NCBI RefSeq assembly: GCF_013283835.1
Contig: NZ_CP054052.1
Coordinates: 1,674,001 to 1,738,000 of the forward strand
DNA from: Poseidonibacter lekithochrous
GTDB taxonomy: Bacteria > Campylobacterota > Campylobacteria > Campylobacterales > Arcobacteraceae
DNA length: 64,000 bases
Reading direction: 5' to 3'
The notes beneath the pieces are model-generated. The model saw nothing but the letters and a program-made list of their open reading frames with translations, ran no database searches and was not told the DNA's origin. The position numbers were made by a program, and so were the translations under genes. Numbering within the stretch: the first letter of the stretch is position 1; the number at the start of each line of letters is the position of its first letter. Positions 51,736 to 58,852 of the stretch are shown here, in pieces.

Positions 51736-53490
51736 GTGCTAAAAAAAATATTACTATCAACTCTCTTAGTAAGTACATTCACTTTTGCACAAACTAGTGC
51801 TGAACAAAAAATCATTGACACTGCTGATAAGGCTGTGGTAAATGAAATTGAACAAAAAATTATCAAAGAAAAATTTGATGAAGCGCAAAAAGAATTAGAA
51901 GCAAAAAAAGCAAGAGAACTAGCTGAGAAAAAAGCAAGAGATCTTGATATGCAAAATCTTGCACAAATAAATGTGATTTTAGGGAAAATCAAAAAGATTG
52001 ATTTACAACTAAAAGATAATATTTTATTAAAAAGATATTCAAACTATTTATCTTATAGAAAAATTTCTACGGAATTAGCTTTATACAAAAGAAGTTTAAT
52101 CAAGAAGAAAAAAACAGCATCTGAAGAACAGCTGTACCAATTACATAATAAGATTAAAGTAAAAGAAAATGAATTAGAACTGATTAATGAGTACAAAGGT
52201 TCACCAATTGGTGGATTTATTAATCCTCCTGTTATTGAAGAATATGATTTAATTACAAATCCATTTGGAATTATCAATGCTCTTTCTCAAATCAAAAAAC
52301 TTGAAGATAATAAAAAACAGTTTAGAAACCTAGAAAAAGATATCAATAGTCTTACAGTTAGACTTGATGATGAACTTATCTTATATCTTGAACTGTTTAA
52401 TTTAGACCAACAAGGTGAATATAAAGAAAAAATCACTTTCTTAGATAAACAGAAAAAAGATTTTAATATGGTTTTAGAAATTGTATCAACAACTCAAGTT
52501 GTATATACAAGAAAAATAGAACAAGTTATTTTAGAAATCAAAGATCAGATTTCACAACAAATTCAAAAGATACTAATTATTCTTACAATTATTATTCTTT
52601 TATCATTTGTTGCATTTTTAGTTAAATTAGCACTTAAGAAATATTTCTCTCAAAATGAGAGTTATTATATGACAAATAAAGTAATCAACTTTTCTGTTGT
52701 ATTTTTGATTATTATGGTTTTAATGTTCTCATATATTGATAATGTTTCATACCTTGTAACTATCCTTGGATTTGCATCTGCGGGTATTGCTATTGCTTTA
52801 AAAGACTGGTTTATGTCTATTTTTGGATGGATGGTTATTGTAACATCAGGTTCAATTCAAGTAGGGGATAGAATCAAAGTAACAAGAAATGGTCTTGAAG
52901 CAGTTGGTGATGTACTTGATATTTCACTATTCAAAATTACGATTAGAGAAGATATTACATATACTTCATATACTGTAAATAGAAGAACAGGAAGAATTTT
53001 CTTCATTCCAAATAACTATATTTTCTCTGAAATGATTGCAAACTACACTCACTCAGGATTAAGAACAGTATGGGATGGTATTGATATCACATTAACATTT
53101 GATTCAAACCACAAGAAAGCACAGAAAATTGTAAAAGATATTTTAAAACACTACTCAAAGGGATATACTGATATTACTAGAAAACAGTTATCTAAAATGA
53201 GAAATAAATATCAATTAAGAGCTACAGGTGTTGAGCCTAGAGTTTTTACATTTATAGAACCACATGGTATGGTAATTTCAGGATGGTATCTTACAAACTC
53301 TTATGCAGCACTTCAATTAAGAAGTACTATGAGTCCAGAGATTTTAGAAGCATTTATGAAAGAAGATGATATTCATATTGCATACCCAACTCAACAAATT
53401 AATATTAATAGAACAGATAATGCTTATGGTGTTTCAGTGAAAAAAAGAGAAATGCCAAAAGAATTAGAAGATGACATTATCAAAAGATAG
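51736..53490 (+). CDS. Large MscS-family mechanosensitive channel
   Basis: The 584-residue inner-membrane protein has a signal peptide (residues 1-19, ending TFAQ), a helical, coiled periplasmic domain rich in Lys, Glu and Gln (about 20-270), then TM segments at about 280-300, 318-335 and 340-365. The last one, ILGFASAGIAIALKDWF, is the Gly/Ala-rich pore helix of the MscS family. A beta domain with VGDRIKV and the vestibule domain follow. Such channels open under membrane tension and release solutes during hypo-osmotic shock. The start is GTG, 2 nt after aroB. I recall the same aroB-mscS order in Helicobacter. The extra periplasmic domain makes it about twice the length of E. coli MscS. Confidence 0.88.
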   Translation: MLKKILLSTLLVSTFTFAQTSAEQKIIDTADKAVVNEIEQKIIKEKFDEAQKELEAKKARELAEKKARDLDMQNLAQINVILGKIKKIDLQLKDNILLKRYSNYLSYRKISTELALYKRSLIKKKKTASEEQLYQLHNKIKVKENELELINEYKGSPIGGFINPPVIEEYDLITNPFGIINALSQIKKLEDNKKQFRNLEKDINSLTVRLDDELILYLELFNLDQQGEYKEKITFLDKQKKDFNMVLEIVSTTQVVYTRKIEQVILEIKDQISQQIQKILIILTIIILLSFVAFLVKLALKKYFSQNESYYMTNKVINFSVVFLIIMVLMFSYIDNVSYLVTILGFASAGIAIALKDWFMSIFGWMVIVTSGSIQVGDRIKVTRNGLEAVGDVLDISLFKITIREDITYTSYTVNRRTGRIFFIPNNYIFSEMIANYTHSGLRTVWDGIDITLTFDSNHKKAQKIVKDILKHYSKGYTDITRKQLSKMRNKYQLRATGVEPRVFTFIEPHGMVISGWYLTNSYAALQLRSTMSPEILEAFMKEDDIHIAYPTQQININRTDNAYGVSVKKREMPKELEDDIIKR

Positions 53491-53513
53491 AAAGAATTAA
53501 GGAATAAAGTTTA

Positions 53514-54782
53514 ATGAATTTTTCAGACAATAAACCAAAAGTATATTTTAAGACTTTTGGATGTAGAACAAACGTATTTGATACTCAAGTTATGATGAGT
53601 AATCTTAAAGACTTTGAAATTACACAAAATGAAAAAGATGCAGATGTAGTTGTAATTAACTCTTGTACAGTAACAAACGGAGCTGATTCAACTGCTAGAG
53701 GTTATATCAACGGATTAAAGAAACTACCAAATGACCCAAGAGTAGTATTTACTGGGTGTGGAGTTTGGACAAAAGGTGAAAGCCTATTTAAAGAAGATAA
53801 AGTAGATTCATTATTTGGTCACTCTGAAAAAGAGAATATTAATGATTTACTTTTAAAAGAAGAAAGATTTTTTCAAGCAGGGGACTTAGAACATTTAGAT
53901 AATACTATTGTTGAAGAGTTTGTAGGAAAATCAAGAGCATTTATTAAAGTACAAGAAGGTTGTGACTTTAGATGTTCTTACTGTATTATCCCTTATGTAA
54001 GGGGTGATGCTAGATCTTACACTGAAGAGAAGATTTTAGAACAAGTAAGAACATTAGCTGCTAATGGTTTTGGTGAGTTTATTCTAACTGGAACAAATGT
54101 AGGATCGTATGGTAAAAAACATCATACATCATTAGCAAAACTTTTAAAGAAAATGTCGCAAATTAAAGGTGTTAGAAGAATTAGAATGGGAAGTATTGAA
54201 CCTATTCAAATTGATGATGAGTTTAAAGAACTAGTAAACGAACCATTTATGGCGAAACATCTTCATATTGCATTACAACATACTTCAAAAGATATGTTAA
54301 AAATAATGAATAGAAGAAATAAAGTATTAAGTGACCTAGAATTATTTGAATTCTTAAAAGAAAATGGTTATGCTTTAGGTACTGATTTTATTGTAGGTCA
54401 CCCAGGTGAAACTGATGAGTTATGGAAGGAAGCTATGGAAAATCTTCATAAATTCCCATTAACACATGTTCATGCGTTTACATACTCAAAAAGAGATGGA
54501 ACACCAAGTGCTACGATGAAACCTGAGGTTAGAGGGGATATTGCTAAATTACGTTATAACGAATTAACTAAAATAATTGAGCAAAAGAACTTTGATTTCA
54601 GACGTGAAAACAATAAAACTTTAGAAGTTTTAATTGAACAAGAGAAAAATGGAAAATACATAGGACTAGATCAATTCTTTAATCAAATTGAAATCGATTC
54701 ACCTGTTGATATAGTAGGTGACTGGATTTTCATAGATGATTATGAGGCAAAGGCTGATAAAAATGTCGCAAAATTCGAGTAA
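53514..54782 (+). CDS. mtaB: tRNA N6-threonylcarbamoyladenosine-37 methylthiotransferase MtaB
   Basis: MtaB is a radical-SAM enzyme that converts t6A to ms2t6A at position 37 of ANN-decoding tRNAs. At 422 residues it has an N-terminal UPF0004 domain with cysteines 17 (FGCRTN), 51 (NSCTVT) and 82 (TGCG) for the auxiliary cluster. The radical-SAM cluster motif CDFRCSYC follows (Cys150, 154, 157), then GTNVGSYG and a C-terminal TRAM-like segment. FGCRTN favours MtaB over MiaB and RimO. The ATG has AAGGA upstream (53499). Its end overlaps the following AAA gene by 20 nt. Confidence 0.88.
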   Translation: MNFSDNKPKVYFKTFGCRTNVFDTQVMMSNLKDFEITQNEKDADVVVINSCTVTNGADSTARGYINGLKKLPNDPRVVFTGCGVWTKGESLFKEDKVDSLFGHSEKENINDLLLKEERFFQAGDLEHLDNTIVEEFVGKSRAFIKVQEGCDFRCSYCIIPYVRGDARSYTEEKILEQVRTLAANGFGEFILTGTNVGSYGKKHHTSLAKLLKKMSQIKGVRRIRMGSIEPIQIDDEFKELVNEPFMAKHLHIALQHTSKDMLKIMNRRNKVLSDLELFEFLKENGYALGTDFIVGHPGETDELWKEAMENLHKFPLTHVHAFTYSKRDGTPSATMKPEVRGDIAKLRYNELTKIIEQKNFDFRRENNKTLEVLIEQEKNGKYIGLDQFFNQIEIDSPVDIVGDWIFIDDYEAKADKNVAKFE

Positions 54783-56238
54783 TATAAATAAAAACTTAGA
54801 TAAAAATTTCAAGTTTATGGTCACTATGGCCATAGTTTTAGTAATACTTTTTGTACTTACTTTTTACAAGAGTAGTATCCATATACAAAGTACTTCATAC
54901 TATGTAGGATTAGGATTTATTTTTGTACTTCTTATTGTTGCAGTAGTTCTTAGGCTTAATCAAAATAAGCTTAAGGATTATATTGACAAGAAAAAAAATA
55001 AAAGAACTGACAATAGCTTCCAAAACGAGCTTTCTAAAAAACAAACAATAAATGATGATTTAAATATTGATATTCAAGCAGTTAGCTCAAATGTTACATT
55101 TAAAGATATTGCAGGAATTGCTGAAATAAAAGAAGAACTTGAAGAAGTAGTTGATTTTTTAAATGAACCAAAAAAATACTTACAACATGGAATTAAACTT
55201 CCTAAAGGTGTTTTATTAGTTGGACCTCCAGGAGTTGGTAAAACACTAATAGCTCGTGCTGTTGCGGGTGAAGCTGATGTTCCTTTCTTCTATCAAAGTG
55301 GTGCTTCATTTGTACAAATATATGTAGGAATGGGTGCTAAAAAGGTTCGAGAACTATTTGCTAAAGCAAAAGCTTCTGCTCCTGCTATTGTATTTATTGA
55401 TGAAATAGATGCAGTTGGAAAAGCAAGAAGTGGAAAATCAAATGATGAAAGAGAATCTACATTAAATGAGTTATTAACTCAAATGGATGGGTTCGAAGGT
55501 GACAGCGGTGTTATTGTAATTGCTGCAACTAATAAAATTGAAGTTCTTGACGATGCATTATTAAGAGCAGGTAGATTTGATAGAAGAGTTCATGTAGGAT
55601 TACCAAATATTGATGATAGGAAAAAAATCTTATCTTTATATTTAGAAGGTAAAAATCATGAAATTGATATAGATAAACTTTCTCATGATACATCTGGATT
55701 TAGTTCAGCAGCCCTAGCTACACTTATCAATGAAGCTTTATTAAATATGATCAAAAGAGAATCAAAGATTCTTGATATGGATGATATTGAAGTTGCTAAG
55801 AATAAGTTAGAGTTCGGTAAAAAACAAATTAAAATTCTTGATGCAAAACAAAAAGAAATTTTATCAATTTATCAAGCATCTAAAGCATATATCTCAAAAT
55901 CAAAAGTAGCACTTTTTGATGAGGGTGTGTCAAAAATGAATTCAACTTATCCATCATATAATGAATTATGTGAAAATATCAGAAGAGATTTAGCTGGTAT
56001 TATAGGTGTTGAAGTTATCAAAAAAGAAAAATACGCAATAAACCATAAAGATTTAGAATCAGCAACTAATATTGCTAAAGATATTGTAGAAAAATATAAA
56101 ATGTCTAATTCAGTAGATGAATTATTAACAAATATCAAAAATGAATTAAGAGCTGATTTATCTCATAATGCAGCTGATATTAATAGACTTAAAAATATTA
56201 TGTTAGAAAATGAGGTAATTAATATTGAAGATATCTAA
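54763..56238 (+). CDS. FtsH-like membrane AAA+ ATPase lacking the protease motif
   Basis: The 491-residue protein has two N-terminal TM helices (about 19-38 and 46-66), a linker, then an FtsH-type AAA module: Walker A GPPGVGKT (154-161), pore loop SFVQIYVGMGA, Walker B VFIDE (210-214) and the second region of homology ALLRAGRFDRR. The following helical domain aligns with the FtsH protease domain, but where HEAGH should be the sequence reads YQASK (370-374), so zinc proteolysis is not expected. It may be an unfoldase or assembly chaperone. ATG 54763 is preferred over the in-frame 54736 because AAGG precedes it. A similar protein next to mtaB is, from memory, conserved in Campylobacterota. Confidence 0.82.
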   Translation: MSQNSSNINKNLDKNFKFMVTMAIVLVILFVLTFYKSSIHIQSTSYYVGLGFIFVLLIVAVVLRLNQNKLKDYIDKKKNKRTDNSFQNELSKKQTINDDLNIDIQAVSSNVTFKDIAGIAEIKEELEEVVDFLNEPKKYLQHGIKLPKGVLLVGPPGVGKTLIARAVAGEADVPFFYQSGASFVQIYVGMGAKKVRELFAKAKASAPAIVFIDEIDAVGKARSGKSNDERESTLNELLTQMDGFEGDSGVIVIAATNKIEVLDDALLRAGRFDRRVHVGLPNIDDRKKILSLYLEGKNHEIDIDKLSHDTSGFSSAALATLINEALLNMIKRESKILDMDDIEVAKNKLEFGKKQIKILDAKQKEILSIYQASKAYISKSKVALFDEGVSKMNSTYPSYNELCENIRRDLAGIIGVEVIKKEKYAINHKDLESATNIAKDIVEKYKMSNSVDELLTNIKNELRADLSHNAADINRLKNIMLENEVINIEDI

Positions 56239-56743
56239 AGATTACTTTTCAGGCTTTTGTTTAGAAAATGAAAGTGAATTATTTGAAGAGTATAGAGTAA
56301 TCAATGACTTTACAGTTTCTGGCTTTTCTTATGGAGCTATAAAAGCATTTGAAGAAGTTATCAGCTCAGAGCAAAGAGTTGATACTCTTCAACTATTCTC
56401 ACCTGCATTTTTCCAAACACAAGACAAAAAATTCAAAAGAATGCAATTAATGTTTTTCAAAAAAGATGCGCAAGCTTATTGTAATAACTTTCTAGAAAAC
56501 ATATCACACCCATCTTCTATAAATACTAATAAATATTTTAACCAAGGTTCTTATGAGCACTTAGAAGAGTTATTAACTTATGAATGGGATGAAGAAAAAT
56601 TACAAGCCTTAGTAGATAAGGGTGTAAAAATTGAAGTCTTCTTAGGACAAGAAGATAAAATTATAGATTCAAAAAAAGCAAATGACTTCTTCTTGAAGTT
56701 TGCAACAGTATATTATATAAAAGAAAAAGGACATATTTTATGA
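56225..56743 (+). CDS. bioV: Pimeloyl-ACP methyl ester esterase BioV-like
   Basis: BioV is the Campylobacterota-specific replacement for BioH: it removes the methyl group from pimeloyl-ACP methyl ester in biotin synthesis. This is a short, 172-residue alpha/beta-hydrolase-like protein. The nucleophile elbow is GFSYG (Ser35), the likely acid is Asp144 in GQEDKIID, and the likely catalytic His170 lies in KGHIL at the very end. The TTG start is supported by GAGG at 56212 and overlaps the preceding gene by 14 nt. The stop overlaps the mog ATG by 4 nt. The name rests on family knowledge of size and motifs, so moderate confidence. Confidence 0.72.
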   Translation: MKISKDYFSGFCLENESELFEEYRVINDFTVSGFSYGAIKAFEEVISSEQRVDTLQLFSPAFFQTQDKKFKRMQLMFFKKDAQAYCNNFLENISHPSSINTNKYFNQGSYEHLEELLTYEWDEEKLQALVDKGVKIEVFLGQEDKIIDSKKANDFFLKFATVYYIKEKGHIL

Positions 56744-57279
56744 GTAACAAAATCGCAAAAATAGGAATAATTACAGCCTCTGATAGAGCAAGTAAAGGAA
56801 TTTACGAAGACTTATCAGGAAAAGCTATTGAAGATACTTTAAATGATTATTTAACATCTACATGGGAACCTGTATATAGATGTATTGAAGATGACCAAAA
56901 AACTATTGAAGATACTATGAAAGAATTAGTTGATAATGAGGGTTGTTGTTTAGTAGTAACAACTGGTGGAACAGGTCCAGCAGCTAGAGATGTAACTCCA
57001 GAAGCTACTGAAGCTGTATGTGATAGAATGATGCCAGGTTTTGGTGAGCTTATGAGAGCTGAGTCTTTAAAGTTTGTACCAACTGCAATTCTTTCTAGAC
57101 AAACAGCAGGTCTTAGAGGAAGTTCACTTATTGTTAATCTTCCTGGTAAACCTAAATCAATTAGAGAATGTTTAGATGCAGTTTTCCCTGCTATTCCATA
57201 TTGTATTGATTTAATGGAAGGACCTTTCTTAGAGTGTAATGAAGAAGTAATAAAACCATTTAGACCTAAGAAAAAATAA
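56740..57279 (+). CDS. mog: Molybdopterin adenylyltransferase (Mog/MogA)
   Basis: The 179-residue cytoplasmic enzyme adenylylates molybdopterin before molybdate insertion in molybdenum-cofactor synthesis. Mog/MoaB-fold motifs are ITASDRASKGIYEDLSG (about 10), TTGGTGPAARDVTPEAT (about 76), which is the molybdopterin/MgATP-binding signature, and IVNLPGKPKSIRECL (about 132). The length fits Mog. Its ATG overlaps the bioV stop (ATGA). It ends the mtaB-to-mog run and is followed by a 205-nt regulatory gap with no obvious terminator. Confidence 0.9.
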   Translation: MSNKIAKIGIITASDRASKGIYEDLSGKAIEDTLNDYLTSTWEPVYRCIEDDQKTIEDTMKELVDNEGCCLVVTTGGTGPAARDVTPEATEAVCDRMMPGFGELMRAESLKFVPTAILSRQTAGLRGSSLIVNLPGKPKSIRECLDAVFPAIPYCIDLMEGPFLECNEEVIKPFRPKKK

Positions 57280-57296
57280 GTATATCTTATTTTAAA

Positions 57297-57362
57297 ATGT
57301 ATAAAGTATGTCTCTAATATGTATCAATAATGTCGCTAAAATGTACTAAAAATGTATGTTTT
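57297..57362 (+). promoter_or_regulatory. Six helically phased ATGT direct repeats (11-bp period)
   Basis: ATGT occurs at 57297, 57308, 57319, 57330, 57341 and 57352: six copies at exactly 11-bp spacing, each followed by seven mostly A/T bases. The array begins 18 nt after the mog stop and ends just before a candidate promoter for the transporter gene. PhoB/OmpR-family regulators bind head-to-tail on direct repeats with 11-bp periodicity, so this is a plausible multi-site operator. The regulator is unknown. Confidence 0.65.
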
Positions 57363-57364
57363 AT

Positions 57365-57394
57365 TTGATTTGTTACATTATGTAAAGTTATAAT
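57365..57394 (+). promoter_or_regulatory. Candidate transporter promoter with palindrome in the spacer
   Basis: TTGATT (57365-57370) and TATAAT (57389-57394) are separated by 18 bp. The spacer contains a perfect palindrome, TTACAT-T-ATGTAA (57373-57385), that a repressor could use. A start near 57401 would give a leader of about 84 nt before the TTG start codon at 57485. No riboswitch-like fold was recognised in the leader. Confidence 0.5.
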
Positions 57395-57484
57395 ACTTTA
57401 TCAAAAATTTATTCCTTTCTTTTTATGAATTTTAGTCTGTTATATATACAATAGATTTAAGAAGTCAAAAAAGAAAGGATCAAA

Positions 57485-58819
57485 TTGAAGAAAATTCTAC
57501 TAGCTTTAATACTAGCACTTGCAACATTTTTAGTTGCTGGATATGCTTTTAATACTCAACACGCAACTCTATTGGGGTTGATTGTATTTTTAGTTGCTTT
57601 ATGGACAAATGAGGCATTACCATTGGGAGTTGTATCACTACTTCCTATTTTACTTTTCCCTACATTTGATATTATGAGCACTAATGCTACATCTGTTAAC
57701 TACTCTAAATCAATCATCTTTTTATTTTTAGGTGGTTTTATGATTGCAATTGCAACTCAAAAAACAAATTTACATAAGTATGTATCAAACAAACTTTTAA
57801 CACTATTCCCAAATACTCCTAGAGGAATTTTGTTTTCATTATCAATTACATCTGCATTTTTAAGTTCACTTATTTCAAATACTACAACAGCATTATTATT
57901 GATACCAATTGCAATGTTTTTAACTGATGATCTAAAATTAAAAATGAGATTAGTTCTAGCAATTGCTTATGGGGCTAGTATTGGTGGAATTGTAACTCCA
58001 ATTGGAACTCCTCCAAATCTAATTCTTTTAGGGTTTATGGAACAAAATGCAATAGAAGCAATACCTTTTGTAAAATGGATATTCCTAACAGGTCCTTTAG
58101 CTTTAGTTATGTTATTAATAATTCCATTCTTCTTATCGTTAGGTGTTCAAGACTTGAAGTTCGATACTAAACTTGAAGATAGAACACACTTAAGTGGTGA
58201 ACAAAGAAGATTACTTTATATTTTAGGTTCTCTTGTAGTTTTACTATTAGTTAATTCAAAAATTGAACCATATTATTCAGGACTTGGTTTAAATGAAAAA
58301 GGAATTTTATTAGCTTATGGACTATTAATGTTTGTTCCAAAGATTGGTTTCTTAGAGTGGGAAGATACAAAAAAGATTCCTTATGAAATCATCTTCTTAT
58401 TTGGTGCTGGTTTCTCTATTGCTAGTGCATTTTCATCTACTGGTTTAGCTAATGAAATTGCAAACTATTTATTAGCCTTAACAAGTTTACCAACAATATT
58501 GCTGATTGTTTTAGTTGCTTCACTGATTACTTTTACTACAGAAGTTACATCAAATACAGCGCTAACATCAATTGCTTTACCAATCATTTTCTCTCTAAGC
58601 CAAGCTGCTAATATAGATAGTACTTTATTACTATTTGTTGCAACAATTTGTGCTTCTTATGCATTCATGCTTCCAATTGCTACTCCTCCTAATGCAATTG
58701 CCATGAGTTCGGGTGCTGTAAGAGTAAAAGATATGGCAAAAATTGGATTTGTATTTAATATTATAGGAATTTTAGCAATTACTACTATTGCTTTAGTTTA
58801 TTGGCAATATTATTTATAA
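57485..58819 (+). CDS. DASS (SLC13) family sodium:anion symporter
   Basis: The 444-residue inner-membrane protein has about 11-12 hydrophobic segments. It carries both family repeats: SNTTTALLLIP (from Ser131) and SNTALTSIALP (from Ser356), each SNT motif forming a sodium/substrate site. The matching loops are TPIGTPPNLIL and LPIATPPNAIA. This is the layout of VcINDY and related sodium-coupled dicarboxylate transporters. Sulfate or phosphate are possible substrates; the sequence does not decide. The start is TTG with AAAGGA 5 nt upstream and an N-terminus beginning KKILLALIL. It has its own regulatory region, so it is probably regulated separately from the mog operon. Confidence 0.85.
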   Translation: MKKILLALILALATFLVAGYAFNTQHATLLGLIVFLVALWTNEALPLGVVSLLPILLFPTFDIMSTNATSVNYSKSIIFLFLGGFMIAIATQKTNLHKYVSNKLLTLFPNTPRGILFSLSITSAFLSSLISNTTTALLLIPIAMFLTDDLKLKMRLVLAIAYGASIGGIVTPIGTPPNLILLGFMEQNAIEAIPFVKWIFLTGPLALVMLLIIPFFLSLGVQDLKFDTKLEDRTHLSGEQRRLLYILGSLVVLLLVNSKIEPYYSGLGLNEKGILLAYGLLMFVPKIGFLEWEDTKKIPYEIIFLFGAGFSIASAFSSTGLANEIANYLLALTSLPTILLIVLVASLITFTTEVTSNTALTSIALPIIFSLSQAANIDSTLLLFVATICASYAFMLPIATPPNAIAMSSGAVRVKDMAKIGFVFNIIGILAITTIALVYWQYYL

Positions 58820-58826
58820 AAGTATT

Positions 58827-58845
58827 ATAGCCTTTAGGCTATAAT
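58827..58845 (+). promoter_or_regulatory. Hairpin overlapping a -10 element before mutS2
   Basis: ATAGCC-TTTA-GGCTAT (58827-58842) is a 6-bp stem with a 4-nt loop, just after the transporter stop. Its right arm runs into TATAAT (58840-58845). As a -10 box this predicts a start near 58852, one base before the ATG at 58853. No T-run follows, so it is a poor terminator. Confidence 0.4.
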
Positions 58846-58852
58846 GCGCACC

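Noticed and set aside
54736..54762. Upstream ATG for the FtsH-like gene
   Set aside because: It has no ribosome site and lies inside mtaB, whereas ATG 54763 has AAGG at suitable spacing.
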